Positions 8,411-18,054 of a stretch of DNA of 64,000 nucleotides are shown piece after piece (the stretch's first letter is position 1; each line of letters begins with the position of its first letter). The DNA lies in the NCBI GenBank assembly GCA_964406945.1, contig CAYOTO010000003.1, forward strand, positions 62,001 through 126,000, written 5' to 3'. The notes under the pieces were generated by a model. The model had not been told where the DNA came from. It saw nothing but the letters and a program-made list of their open reading frames with translations, and made no database searches. The position numbers were made by a program, and so were the translations under genes. This stretch comes from UBA2266 sp964406945. GTDB lineage: Bacteria > Planctomycetota > Phycisphaerae > Sedimentisphaerales > Anaerobacaceae.

Positions 8411-10546
8411 ATGAAGACTGAACGCATTTTCATTTCAATCGTTCTGCTAAGCACGTTTCTGATCTGTCAAAGTAAGGGTGCGCAGTGGAACCAGCCCGCG
8501 AATACGTGGGTAAAGCGAAATCCGCTGCCGGGCGGCCCGCCCGTACCAAGGCTCGGCTACGAAGGCGCCTGTGCCTGGGACAGCAGCAGAGATTTATTCA
8601 TCCGTTACGGCGGACACAACCAGGGCGGAGGCGGCGCCCAGTATTCCGAGATATGGACGTGGAATCCCCGGACTAACCGGTGGACGCTTAAAGAGCCCGA
8701 CATTTCCCCGCCCGGTGTATGCTGCGCTCAGCAGAATCTATTCGATCCCACCTCCAACCGATACGTTCGCTTTCCCGCCTTCAGCGGCAGTCACGGCTGG
8801 CAGTGGTTCCGCGAGATCTACCTGAACGATTCCACCGTCTGGGTCTACGCTCTCGAGACAAACCGCTGGAAAGACCTCAGGCCGCTTCCGGCTCCGCACG
8901 TATCCGGGCTGCGATGTGCATCCTGGGACAGCGACGAACAGGTCATGGTTCTGTTCGGCGGCGAGGGTAACCGCGAAGGCACCGTCGTCTATGACCCGCA
9001 CTCCAACACATGGACCCGCATGAATCCGCCCGCCGAGCCTGCGTTTCGCAGCGCCGGCAACATGGTCTACGACGAGGCCAATAAACGCCATATCCTCTTC
9101 GGCTCCCAGTTTACCGACGATTCGCACACGTGGGCATACAATCTGCGTGCAAACCGCTGGACCGACATGAAACCGCCTCAGCAGCCGCCGACAGATCGAA
9201 ACGACGCCGTCCTGGCCTATGACTGCGCAAACCGCGTGGTGGTTGCGGTGATCAAGATAACCACCGGCGAAGGTGAGAACGCCGGGCACACCCTGCAGAC
9301 CTGGACGTACAACACCGCCGAAAACCGCTGGACCCGTATGAATCCGCACCGCGAACCCGACGCCACCGGCAACCGCTCGCGCGTAATTGTCTATGCAGAC
9401 AGCCTCGGCATGTCACTTCTGGAAAACCGAACGCGATCCAGGCCCGGTCCGCCCGAGCAGCAGCTCTGGACCTACTGTTACAAATCGCTTGACGCAGATT
9501 CTACGAAGCTTGCACTCCGTCCCGTGGACATTAAAGTGAAGACCAGAACGAATGGAGCAGTGCTGAACTGGCAGCCTTCGCAAGAGAATGCACTTTCTGG
9601 TTTTGTACTCTATCGAGGAGCCGGAGCCCTTCCCTGGACGGTAAAATACGAAAAGATCGCCGAAGTTTCTGCGGAGACAACCGTGTTCGAAGATAGAAAT
9701 CTCGAGCGGGGCGTACCATATTATTACAAGATTGCCGCAGTGGCCAAGCAAGGCTCCACTGTCGGTTCCGTGATAGCTCGAACCCGGCCACGGATCGTCG
9801 AGGACGTGCACGTCTCGGCCATGTCTCAAAATCAGGTTTTGATCGAATGGACCGCACCGGCCGGTTCCGATGTAGTGGGATACCACGTCGAACGCGCGCC
9901 TGTAGAGGTCTACACGAACGACCAGCTCAATCGTATCAAATCCAAACTCAAGACGCTGCCCCGGCCATCCGTCGGAGCAATCAAAAAGATAGGAAGATTC
10001 CACAGAATCACAAAATCTCCTGTCGAAGCATTGTACTACCGGGATAAAGTTGATCTGGAGAATACCGTCGAAGTTAACGACCCGATCTTTGCCTCTCGTC
10101 TGTACAAGGACCATCTGGACCGTTCCGGCCGGGAGTACCGCTGGGCCGTTTACGCATACCGCGTCAGAGCGGTCAACGCGCTGGGCGTAGAGAGCGGGCC
10201 GTCACCGGCAGTATTTACAATCCCATCGTCTCCCAGGTGGGTCTTCTCGAGAGAAGAGAATCAAGTCTGCCGTCTGAAATGGCGGTCCAATCCCGAAAAA
10301 TCAATCGCCGGGTACCGTGTTTATCGCATGGACGGCCGGTGGGAGAAAGACCCAATATCCCGTCTTACTCCCGAACCCATCCGCGAAACGCGGTACTCCG
10401 ACGAAACCGCCGGCGAGCCCACAAGACGATACTATGTCGTAGCGTTGGATGCTCTGGGCCAGGAAGGCATGCCCTCCTCGCCCGTCTGGTACAATCGTGA
10501 GTGGAAGCACTTCTACGAACCCTTCACCGGCGCCTGGCATCAGTAG
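8411..10546 (+). CDS. Secreted kelch-repeat protein with C-terminal fibronectin type III domains
   Basis: 711 residues with a signal peptide (IFISIVLLSTFLICQSKG). About residues 40-330 contain kelch/galactose-oxidase-like repeats with the recurring pattern W-Y-N-x-x-x-N-R-W (IWTWNPRTNRWT, WAYNLRANRWTDM, WTYNTAENRWTRM). From about 370 there are three FnIII-like modules (AVLNWQPSQENALSGFVLYR, VLIEWTAPAGSDVVGYHVER, CRLKWRSNPEKSIAGYRVYR). No copper ligands are evident, so a binding or structural role is more likely than an oxidase. A 6-bp stem with an AAA loop (8388-8402) sits just before the start; AGGAG at 8405-8409 is unusually close to the ATG, so translation may be modulated. Confidence 0.8.
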   Translation: MKTERIFISIVLLSTFLICQSKGAQWNQPANTWVKRNPLPGGPPVPRLGYEGACAWDSSRDLFIRYGGHNQGGGGAQYSEIWTWNPRTNRWTLKEPDISPPGVCCAQQNLFDPTSNRYVRFPAFSGSHGWQWFREIYLNDSTVWVYALETNRWKDLRPLPAPHVSGLRCASWDSDEQVMVLFGGEGNREGTVVYDPHSNTWTRMNPPAEPAFRSAGNMVYDEANKRHILFGSQFTDDSHTWAYNLRANRWTDMKPPQQPPTDRNDAVLAYDCANRVVVAVIKITTGEGENAGHTLQTWTYNTAENRWTRMNPHREPDATGNRSRVIVYADSLGMSLLENRTRSRPGPPEQQLWTYCYKSLDADSTKLALRPVDIKVKTRTNGAVLNWQPSQENALSGFVLYRGAGALPWTVKYEKIAEVSAETTVFEDRNLERGVPYYYKIAAVAKQGSTVGSVIARTRPRIVEDVHVSAMSQNQVLIEWTAPAGSDVVGYHVERAPVEVYTNDQLNRIKSKLKTLPRPSVGAIKKIGRFHRITKSPVEALYYRDKVDLENTVEVNDPIFASRLYKDHLDRSGREYRWAVYAYRVRAVNALGVESGPSPAVFTIPSSPRWVFSREENQVCRLKWRSNPEKSIAGYRVYRMDGRWEKDPISRLTPEPIRETRYSDETAGEPTRRYYVVALDALGQEGMPSSPVWYNREWKHFYEPFTGAWHQ

Positions 10547-10719
10547 AAGAAACGGGTCCTGCCCCTGCGAGCGGTTCTGTTCTATATCAAAGCGGGACGG
10601 CTCAGGCGAGATTTGCGAACCTTTGGGACATTATCAAAATCCCTTGCCCTGAGAAAGCACAGGTGTTACCCTGTATTGCCGCAAATCAATCAGTTTTTCT
10701 TTCAAATTCGGTAATTACA

Positions 10720-11859
10720 ATGATTTACAGTCAGTATGGCAGGACATCGGCCGAGGTCAGTGCAGTCGGCTTTGGTGGGATGAGATTCGACGAAAGCAAA
10801 TCCCACGAAGAAAACGCGCAATTGCTCCTCTACGCGCAGAGCCGGGGCATAAATTACTTCGACACCGCTCCGAACTATTGCAGCGATACCAGCGAAGATA
10901 TCTTCGGCGTCGCGCTCAAGCAGATGGCTGACACGCGCAGCCAATACTACGTATCGACTAAAGGAATGCCCGTTGATTTCGATACGGCCGACAAAGCCCG
11001 CGCGGCCGTCGAGAAATCCCTGAAGCGCCTCAATATTGATCGGCTGGATTTCTATCATGTCTGGTGCATCCGGACCATGGACCAGTACAAACTTGCCATG
11101 AAGCCCGGGGGCCAGTACGAAGGTCTTCTCCAGTGCAAAGAGCAGGGCCTGCTGGACAACATAGTAATATCCACGCACTTGCCCGGCCCGCAGATATCTG
11201 AAATTGTCCGCAAACGCGAATTCGAAGGCATTCTCCTCGGAGCAAACATCCTGAATTTCCCGTACCGCTGGCAGGGCGTCCGGACCGCACAAGAGGCGCA
11301 AATGGGAGTCGTGGCGATGAATCCGCTGGCCGGAGGCCATGTCCCTCAATACGAAAAGGAGTTTGCCTTCCTGGCGGGCGACAATGAGACACCGACACAA
11401 GCGGCCTTGAGGTTCTGCATCAATTGTCCCGAAATCACAGTTACTCTAGTGGGCTTCACTACGAAAGAGCATATAGACACCGCCTGTGATGTCGCCGAAT
11501 CCGCCGAACCGCTTACCGAAAGCGATATCGAAAGAATTCGCGCCAACATTTCGGAGAACATGAACTCAATCTGCACCGGTTGCGGCTATTGCATGCCCGC
11601 CTGCCCGGAGAACATCCCAATCGCAAACTACATGCAGGTGTATAACGAAAAACCGCTCTTCAGCCGCACCGCCGACGAGATGATAGAGAAAGTCAAGATT
11701 AACCATGAGTGGGGCCTGCTTGTCGACCGCAAAGCCGATGCAGGCCAGTGCATCGAATGCGGCTCATGCGAAGATGCCTGCACGCAGCACCTCGACATAA
11801 TCGAGCGGCTCAAGGAAATGGACGAATGGGAAAAAGCCGTCAAAAAGCAAACGAGCTGA
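10720..11859 (+). CDS. Aldo/keto reductase with C-terminal 4Fe-4S ferredoxin domain
   Basis: 379 residues, cytoplasmic. I start at ATG 10720 (MIYSQYGRTSAEVSAVGFGG), where family homology begins; the frame is open further upstream but that sequence is not protein-like, and no strong ribosome site is visible. The AKR barrel covers about 1-270 (FDTAPNYCSD contains the catalytic Asp and Tyr region; STKGMP follows). The tail has two clusters of cysteines, CTGCGYCMPACPENIP and CIECGSCEDACTQHL, matching the ferredoxin-tailed AKR family common in anaerobes. It probably uses NAD(P)H and an iron-sulphur electron route on a sugar-derived carbonyl; the substrate is unknown. A Gfo/Idh gene starts 35 bp downstream. 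Confidence 0.88.
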   Translation: MIYSQYGRTSAEVSAVGFGGMRFDESKSHEENAQLLLYAQSRGINYFDTAPNYCSDTSEDIFGVALKQMADTRSQYYVSTKGMPVDFDTADKARAAVEKSLKRLNIDRLDFYHVWCIRTMDQYKLAMKPGGQYEGLLQCKEQGLLDNIVISTHLPGPQISEIVRKREFEGILLGANILNFPYRWQGVRTAQEAQMGVVAMNPLAGGHVPQYEKEFAFLAGDNETPTQAALRFCINCPEITVTLVGFTTKEHIDTACDVAESAEPLTESDIERIRANISENMNSICTGCGYCMPACPENIPIANYMQVYNEKPLFSRTADEMIEKVKINHEWGLLVDRKADAGQCIECGSCEDACTQHLDIIERLKEMDEWEKAVKKQTS

Positions 11860-11894
11860 AATCAGACCGTATAAATAAACAGGAGAAAGATCAA

Positions 11895-13112
11895 ATGAAT
11901 GTAAAGAACACGATCTCAAGGCGAACCTTCATCAGATCGGCGTCCGCCGCTGTGGCGTTGCCGACAGTAATAACCACCAAGGCGCTGGGCGCCGCCGACG
12001 GCACGCCGGCCGCCAGCGAAAGAATAACCCTTGGTGGCATCGGTATGGGCGGCCGCGGCTCCGGTGATGTCCGACAACTCAAGACCGACAAACGCGTCCA
12101 GTTCGTGGCCGCATGCGATGTCAAGCATGACGCCCTGAACCGATGGAAGAGCGACAAAGACGTCGAGGCCTATATCGACTACCGAGACCTTATCGCACGC
12201 GACGATATCGATATGATTATGTGCGGCACCCCGGACCATTGGCATGCCCAGGTAACAATAGACGCGATGAAAACCGGCAAGGACGTCTTTTGCGAAAAGC
12301 CGCTTAGCCTCACAATCGCCGAGGGCCGCAAAATGGTCGAAACCGCACGCGCCTATGGCCGTGTTTTTTCGTGCGGCAGCCAGCGGGTAATAGGCGACTA
12401 CGGGCGCCTGGCCAGTGCCGCCAACAGCGGGCGTTACGGCGAGATTCTCGAAGCCCACGCAAACCCCGGTGGTCCGCCGCGCAGGTGCTACCTGCCCGGC
12501 CAGCCGATTCCGCCAAACACCATCAACTGGGATCTCTGGCTCGGGCCTGCCCCGAAAGTTCCATACCATCCTTATCGCTGCGGCCGGGCTTACGGACTCG
12601 GCGGCAGAGGATTCAGAACATGGCGCGATTACTCAGGCGGCATGATGACCGACTGGGGAGGCCACAAGTTCGGTGGAGCCATGCACGGGCTCGGTCTGGA
12701 TCACACCGGCCCGACCCAAATCAAATACCCCGACGGCAAAGAGTACAAATATCTCACCTACATCTTCAAGAACGGCAAAAAGCTCATAAAAAGCAACCGG
12801 CAGGGGTACCTCTGCGAAAAGGGCTGGGCCGAGCCCTGGAACGGTATGCCGGTCCCTCCTCCGGGCCTTCGTTGGTACGAAGACGGCGCCCGCTCGCCTC
12901 ACGAAGACTGCGTAAACTGCATTGTCGACCGCAGACGGCCGTTCCGGGATGTCGAATTCGCACACAGAGTCGCGACTGTATGCCATCTGGGCAATATCTG
13001 TTTTATGCTCAAGAGAGATCTTAAATGGGACCCCGACAAAGAGGTATTCATAGGTGACGAAGAAGCCAACCGTCTTATCGACCGGCCGCGACGAGGTCCC
13101 TGGCAGATTTAG
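11895..13112 (+). CDS. Tat-exported Gfo/Idh/MocA family oxidoreductase
   Basis: 405 residues. ATG 11895 has AGGAG at 11881-11885 and begins MNVKNTISRRTFIRSASAA, a twin-arginine signal. The NAD(P)-binding Rossmann fold starts at about residue 40 (GGIGMGGRGSGDV), followed by GTPDHWHA and the family motif CEKPLS. The C-terminal domain includes MMTDWGGHKFGG. In this family the cofactor is tightly held, and Tat export would carry it out folded. A second member is at 16620-17963. It sits between an aldo/keto reductase and a HEAT-repeat protein on the same strand, ending at the terminator at 15180. Likely role: redox chemistry on a sugar or glycan; substrate unknown. Confidence 0.9.
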   Translation: MNVKNTISRRTFIRSASAAVALPTVITTKALGAADGTPAASERITLGGIGMGGRGSGDVRQLKTDKRVQFVAACDVKHDALNRWKSDKDVEAYIDYRDLIARDDIDMIMCGTPDHWHAQVTIDAMKTGKDVFCEKPLSLTIAEGRKMVETARAYGRVFSCGSQRVIGDYGRLASAANSGRYGEILEAHANPGGPPRRCYLPGQPIPPNTINWDLWLGPAPKVPYHPYRCGRAYGLGGRGFRTWRDYSGGMMTDWGGHKFGGAMHGLGLDHTGPTQIKYPDGKEYKYLTYIFKNGKKLIKSNRQGYLCEKGWAEPWNGMPVPPPGLRWYEDGARSPHEDCVNCIVDRRRPFRDVEFAHRVATVCHLGNICFMLKRDLKWDPDKEVFIGDEEANRLIDRPRRGPWQI

Positions 13113-13176
13113 AAGTCCGTCGTACCGAATGGAAGTTATGCCGAAATGCTCAAGCTCAATGAAAGTGAGATAAAAA

Positions 13177-15168
13177 ATGAAAGTTAGAATAATTACAACT
13201 GTCCTAGTCGCATTCATGCTCGTAGCCCGGACGGCGGTCGCCGATGTCTGGCAGGACGTGGCCGGCTACAATTATGGCGATGAGCCCAACCCCTGCGAAC
13301 AGGCCGAAAAAATCCTTGCCGACACCGATCCCTCTGAGTATGCCGAGATCGAAGACAAACTTATTTCCGTTGTAAATGCGACTGATGCGACAAAAGACGG
13401 TAAATCGATTGCCTGCCGTTTCCTGCAGCAGGTGGGTTCCGAAAAATGCATACCCACCGTTTCGGCTTTGCTGGACGATGCGTTCCTTTCACATTACGCA
13501 AGGCTTGTCCTGCAAAGACTCGAATCCGACGCAGCCGACAAAGCCATGCTGGACGCACTGACCAGAGTTCCGAATTCGGCCAAAATTGGGATTCTCGGCA
13601 GCCTGGCCGAACGCGGCGATCGCGATGCGGTAAGACCCGCCGCCCGGCTGGCAGCAAGTTCAGACAGCGCCGTAGCCGCTGCCGCAATTGACGCCCTAGG
13701 AAAGATCGGAGGCGCCGACGCCGCCCGGCTGCTCACAGCGCTTAAAGTGCGTGCAGATCTCAGACCGCACAGGATGCGGGCCATGGTCGCATGTGCCGCA
13801 AGCCTGCCGCCGAAGGAATCGGCCGCTCTGTGCGAAGAGGTACTCACCGGTCCCTACGGCCCCGCACGGGTTGCCGCATTGAAACAACTGGCTGTCGTAG
13901 CTCCGGTAGAAGCCGCTGCGGCTATAGCAAGAGCGATTACCGGCTCCGACGCGAAACTTCGCCAGGGAGCCTTCGCTGCAATCGCGGGCACCGAGAATCC
14001 CGCCTTGACCAGGGATATGGTCAGTCTGCTCAAAAGGCTGGAGGACGAACAAAAGGCTTCTTTGATTACGGCCCTCGGAACCAGAGGAGATCGAACGGCA
14101 CTCGAACCGGTCGGCAAATACGTCAGCAGCAGTGATCCCGGGGTCCGACGGGCGGCCGTAAAAGCCGTTGGTAAGCTCGGAGATGAAAACGTCGTCAAGT
14201 TCCTTCTGGACGCCGTAGACTCGCCGCAAATGAGCGAAACCGTGACGCGGGCCATTGTATCCATGAAGGGCGACAAAATTGACGCTGTACTTGTTGATGC
14301 TTTGGAAACCGAGAGCTTGAAAGAGCCGGCAATCAGGGTCTGCATCGCAAGAGGGACGAACGAAGCGGTTCCGGCCCTGTTGAAACTGACGCAGGATTCT
14401 GACAGCGACGTACGTAAAGACGCCTGGTCCGGTCTGGGCGCACTGGCTGGAGCCGGGAGCATCGGTACGATTATGGATTTGGCTCTGGACGGGTCGCAAA
14501 AGACGGATCTGTCCCGTGTCGAATCGGCTCTCAAGAGCATAATCGCGCGTGCATCCGATCGCGGCAAATGTTTCGAGGTAATTGCTGCTCGCTACGCCCG
14601 GGCGCCCGTCGACGTCCGGGGAATGATACTGCGACTCGGACCCGCCGTCGGCGACACGAATGCTCTGAGCCTGGAGGCTCGCGCCCTGGAATCGGCGAAC
14701 GATAAACTGTCGGGCGCCGCTTTGCGAGCACTTACCAACTGGCCGAACGAGTCGGCCGCACCGAAACTGCTATATCTCGCCAAAAATGCCGACAGCGGGA
14801 CCGACCGCATAGTCGCACTTCGCGGTTATATACGCATTGCAGGTCTGAAATCCGCTCGGATCCCCGATGACAAACGCGTGGAAATGCTGCGAACCGCGAT
14901 GGATATTGCAACCCGCACCGAAGAGAAGAAGCAGGTTATCGGTGCCCTGCAGAACGTAAGAAGCGTAAGCTCGGTAAAGATGCTCGCCCGGTATATCGAC
15001 GATTCCGCACTGCAGAACGAAGCTCAAATGGCCGCGGCCAACCTGCTCTGGAATATGCGAAGAAGCAACAGCGAAGACCTTAAGTCCATCGCGAAAAAAC
15101 TCACCCAGAGCGACAACAAAACCGTAGCCGACAGAGCTAAACGCGCCCTCGATGAATTAAGCAAATAG
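13177..15168 (+). CDS. Exported HEAT-repeat protein
   Basis: 663 residues with a signal peptide (VRIITTVLVAFMLVARTAVA) and then an all-helical solenoid of about 15 HEAT/PBS-lyase-like repeats of roughly 30-40 residues (such as AAIDALGKIGGADAARLLTAL and RAAVKAVGKLGDENVVKFLL). No catalytic motif is visible; such proteins usually serve as scaffolds. It is the last gene of the AKR, Gfo/Idh, HEAT set (10720-15168) and is followed 11 bp later by a strong terminator. Confidence 0.85.
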   Translation: MKVRIITTVLVAFMLVARTAVADVWQDVAGYNYGDEPNPCEQAEKILADTDPSEYAEIEDKLISVVNATDATKDGKSIACRFLQQVGSEKCIPTVSALLDDAFLSHYARLVLQRLESDAADKAMLDALTRVPNSAKIGILGSLAERGDRDAVRPAARLAASSDSAVAAAAIDALGKIGGADAARLLTALKVRADLRPHRMRAMVACAASLPPKESAALCEEVLTGPYGPARVAALKQLAVVAPVEAAAAIARAITGSDAKLRQGAFAAIAGTENPALTRDMVSLLKRLEDEQKASLITALGTRGDRTALEPVGKYVSSSDPGVRRAAVKAVGKLGDENVVKFLLDAVDSPQMSETVTRAIVSMKGDKIDAVLVDALETESLKEPAIRVCIARGTNEAVPALLKLTQDSDSDVRKDAWSGLGALAGAGSIGTIMDLALDGSQKTDLSRVESALKSIIARASDRGKCFEVIAARYARAPVDVRGMILRLGPAVGDTNALSLEARALESANDKLSGAALRALTNWPNESAAPKLLYLAKNADSGTDRIVALRGYIRIAGLKSARIPDDKRVEMLRTAMDIATRTEEKKQVIGALQNVRSVSSVKMLARYIDDSALQNEAQMAAANLLWNMRRSNSEDLKSIAKKLTQSDNKTVADRAKRALDELSK

Positions 15169-15179
15169 CATGATCACCT

Positions 15180-15214
15180 GCGGGGGCGCCTTACAACAGC
15201 GCTCCCGCTTTTTT
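15180..15214 (+). terminator. Rho-independent terminator after the HEAT-repeat gene
   Basis: A 10-bp stem (GCGGGGGCGC at 15180-15189 with GCGCTCCCGC at 15199-15208, one G-T wobble) and a 9-nt loop are followed by TTTTTT at 15209-15214. Confidence 0.9.
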
Positions 15215-15255
15215 ATTGCTCCCGATCTCGTCCTGCTTAGATTTACGAAGAAAGT

Positions 15256-15364
15256 CCGTGGGCGGTCTTCACGGCTAATAGTACCTGCTCACCGCACGTT
15301 ACGCTTTGATGGTTGAGCGGGCGAATCGAAACAGCTACAATACCACCCCTTTGGGCGGTCTTTT
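15256..15364 (+). promoter_or_regulatory. Structured leader upstream of the MFS transporter, possible attenuator
   Basis: GGGCGGTCTT occurs twice, at 15260-15269 and 15353-15362. The first copy lies inside a CCGTG/CACGG stem-loop (15256-15274). The second forms the 3' arm of ACCACCC/GGGCGGT (15342-15348 with 15353-15359, one internal mismatch), followed by CTTTT immediately before the ATG at 15365. The ACCACCC arm could pair with either copy, so two exclusive folds are possible. No Shine-Dalgarno sequence other than the hairpin arm is visible. Regulation is inferred only from the pairing pattern. Confidence 0.35.
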
Positions 15365-16615
15365 ATGAAGAACTCGTGCGAGAAACACGATCACGGCATC
15401 CGAAGCGGCACCGGTCCTCTTTACGGCGCAGCCTTTGCAATGGCAATGAGTCTGAGCGTTCTGTGGACGTCGATGCCTTTCATTATAAGCAATATAGGCG
15501 GTACGGAAGAGCACGTCGGGTACGCCTGGGCTGCCAATATGGGCGGCTATGTGTTGTGTATTCTCCTCGCGGCCGGAATGCTGGGACATCTGAATCCTCG
15601 CCATGTTACGCGAACGGCCGTTGCCGTCATGCTATCGGCAAATTCGGTTATGCTCGTGGCGATATGGCTGGCTTTGCCAGGCCAGGGCGGCAATCTTGTG
15701 CTGATCTGGACGATAATCGGCGCCGGCACAATTGCCGGGGCGTCGATGTCCATGTACTGGCCTTTTCTGATGAGTTGGGTTTCCGCCGATCTCGAAGGAC
15801 CGAGCCTCAACCGCCGACTTGGAACCTATAATGGAACCTGGTCCGGGGCCGCCATAACAGGACCTCTCATAGCCGGGGCCATTGTAGAACGAAGCACCGT
15901 GGCGCCGGTCGCGGTGGCCGTGGTGTCTCTGAGTCTCTGTTTTGTTCTGCTCTGTCTGGCGCGCAATCGCCCACACGTCAAAACAGTGGAAGATATGGAA
16001 GCGGACAACGCCGACCAGGCCAACCATAATGACCGACGGCTCTATCTCAAATACATGGCCAGGATAGCCCTGTTTTGCTCCTGGGTGTCCCTTGGCGTGT
16101 CTCGCTCGCAGTTTGCACTGCTGTTCACGTCGCTCGGCTATACGGAAACCCAGTTCGGGATGCTTTTGACGGTATTCGGAATCTGCAATTTCGCTGTTTT
16201 GAGCGGGGCGGGTCGGGTCTCGTTCTGGCATGCCAGGCCCATCTTGTTACCCGCGGTGCAGATTGTTCTGGTGGCGGCGTTTCTGCTCATGATCTTCGGC
16301 CGGTCGCTCGGGATGTTCTTCATCGCTTTCGTGATTATGGGTTCGAGCTTCGGCTTTGCTTACAGTTCCCACCTCTATTACAGCGCGTCAGGAAAGAAAA
16401 AACGGGCGCTGCCCATGGCCATACACGAAATCACACTGTCGTTCGGGGTCGTTGTCGGATCGGGCGTAGGAGGCTATCTGGCCGGAGCATACGGCGGGTA
16501 CGTTCCCTACTGGTTTGCCGTAACAGTGATCGTGATCGGCCTGCTGGCCCAATTCGTACTCTGGGCAGTGCTGCGCCCCGCCGCGCCTGCTTTCGGAAGC
16601 AACCAATCCGGTTAG
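15365..16615 (+). CDS. Major facilitator superfamily transporter
   Basis: 416 residues, about 12 predicted membrane segments in two halves joined by a hydrophilic loop (VKTVEDMEADNADQANHNDR, near residue 205). Segments include LYGAAFAMAMSLSVLWTSM and WFAVTVIVIGLLAQFVLW. The start at 15365 is directly preceded by a terminator-like hairpin and has no clear ribosome site; M26 or M28 (MAMSLSV) are alternatives but would remove the cytoplasmic N-terminus. The substrate is not evident; the neighbourhood suggests a sugar or uronate breakdown product. It converges with the Gfo/Idh gene, with 4 bp between stops. Confidence 0.85.
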   Translation: MKNSCEKHDHGIRSGTGPLYGAAFAMAMSLSVLWTSMPFIISNIGGTEEHVGYAWAANMGGYVLCILLAAGMLGHLNPRHVTRTAVAVMLSANSVMLVAIWLALPGQGGNLVLIWTIIGAGTIAGASMSMYWPFLMSWVSADLEGPSLNRRLGTYNGTWSGAAITGPLIAGAIVERSTVAPVAVAVVSLSLCFVLLCLARNRPHVKTVEDMEADNADQANHNDRRLYLKYMARIALFCSWVSLGVSRSQFALLFTSLGYTETQFGMLLTVFGICNFAVLSGAGRVSFWHARPILLPAVQIVLVAAFLLMIFGRSLGMFFIAFVIMGSSFGFAYSSHLYYSASGKKKRALPMAIHEITLSFGVVVGSGVGGYLAGAYGGYVPYWFAVTVIVIGLLAQFVLWAVLRPAAPAFGSNQSG

Positions 16616-16619
16616 ACAG

Positions 16620-17963
16620 TCAGACTCTTATATCGAGGTCCCACGGGTCCCGATATGTCTTGTGCAGCATGCGGTTTGCTTTTTCGTCATCTGCAAAACG
16701 TTCGGTGTCAGGGTTCCAGTCAAGCTTGCGACCTCCTCGCTGAATTGAGATATGTCCGAGCTGGCACATCGAGCAGGTCCGATGGCCTATCTCCGCATCG
16801 GCCATGGTCGGAGCATCGTTCTTGATGCCGTACAAGAAATCTTCCTTGTCCTGGCGTTGAGGCAGATGCAGATCGCCGTCCTTGAGTTTGAGTTTAAGAA
16901 TAGAATCATCGCTGGCGGTCATACGTCCGCCCAGCCACGGCGCATGAATCCAGCCTTCGGTGCCCTCTACCCTGATAAACGCCCCGGAAGCCGTGTGGTA
17001 GTCGAGAATGACCCCATCCGCGTAGCGGTACTGAACCTCAAAATTCAGAAGGACATTCCATAAGCCCGAGTCCGGCTCCGGATACTTGCCCTTGCCTTCC
17101 ACGCTGACCGGACCGGTGCGTTCGGTATCGTGAAGCAATTGAGCCACGTCCATCGTATGAGCGCCCCAGTTGGTTATCATTCCTTCGCAGGTCTCGCGGC
17201 ATCGCATCCAGCCGGGTCTGCTGTAGGAATGGGGCGGATGCACTCTGTCCTGCGTATATGGCCTTACAGAAGCCGGTCCCGTCCACATATCGTAGTCCAA
17301 TTCATCGGGCACAGGCATAGCGGCAGTCTTGCCTCCGGCCTTATCCCCGGTCGGAACCCCGACTTCGATACGTTTGATTTCACCCACGTAACCGTTTCGG
17401 ACCAGTTCAGCAAGCTTGTGCATGTAAGAGTTCGAGCGGCACTCACTGTCCGTGCGGAATGTTACTCCATGCTTTTGAACCGCGTCGGCAAGCGTCCGAC
17501 CTTCGGCGATGGAAAGAGTAAGAGGCTTCTCGCACGATACATGCTTGCCCGTCCGCACCGCCGCCAGCGAAATCGGCACATGCCAGTGATCGGGCGTTGA
17601 ATTCATAATCGCGTCTATATCGTCTCGCTCCACTACTTTGCGCCAGTCAGTCGTTGCCTGGCAGTCATTGCTCTTGTAGTGCTTGTCGACCTCGCTTTTA
17701 GCTCGTGTAAGCCGCCACTTATCCACATCGCAGACCGCCACAACTCTGGCGTCATCGGAGTACAGGAAAGGTTTCAAATTTGCATGCAGCGCCTGTCGAC
17801 CCATGCCGACCATGCCCACCGTAATCCGGTTCGAGGGGGCGGATTTGCCGAATACGCTGGAAGGCACCACGGACGGAAATGCTGAAACTAAGCCTGCGGC
17901 GCCTATTGATTTGACTAACTGCCGGCGGGTAAGGAAACTATTCTTTTCTACTGCTTTGTTCAT
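16620..17963 (-). CDS. Tat-exported Gfo/Idh/MocA family oxidoreductase
   Basis: 447 residues starting at ATG 17963, with AAAGGC about 7 nt upstream. The signal (FLTRRQLVKSIGAAGLVSAF) is twin-arginine type. The Rossmann motif VGMVGMGRQALHANL, the central STPDHWHVPI and CEKPLTLSIAEGRTLADA are typical of the family. The C-terminal domain has MITNWGAHTMDVAQLL. It is similar in layout to the protein at 11895 but clearly diverged. Known family members oxidise or reduce sugars and inositols with bound NAD(P); the substrate here is unknown. Confidence 0.9.
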   Translation of the reverse strand: MNKAVEKNSFLTRRQLVKSIGAAGLVSAFPSVVPSSVFGKSAPSNRITVGMVGMGRQALHANLKPFLYSDDARVVAVCDVDKWRLTRAKSEVDKHYKSNDCQATTDWRKVVERDDIDAIMNSTPDHWHVPISLAAVRTGKHVSCEKPLTLSIAEGRTLADAVQKHGVTFRTDSECRSNSYMHKLAELVRNGYVGEIKRIEVGVPTGDKAGGKTAAMPVPDELDYDMWTGPASVRPYTQDRVHPPHSYSRPGWMRCRETCEGMITNWGAHTMDVAQLLHDTERTGPVSVEGKGKYPEPDSGLWNVLLNFEVQYRYADGVILDYHTASGAFIRVEGTEGWIHAPWLGGRMTASDDSILKLKLKDGDLHLPQRQDKEDFLYGIKNDAPTMADAEIGHRTCSMCQLGHISIQRGGRKLDWNPDTERFADDEKANRMLHKTYRDPWDLDIRV

Positions 17964-18054
17964 AGCAAATGCCTTTCTACCAAAAGACGGCGTGCTAATC
18001 TGTTCGAGTACATCCGAATGCTACATTATTCGGTATCATACTGCCAGTAATTTT

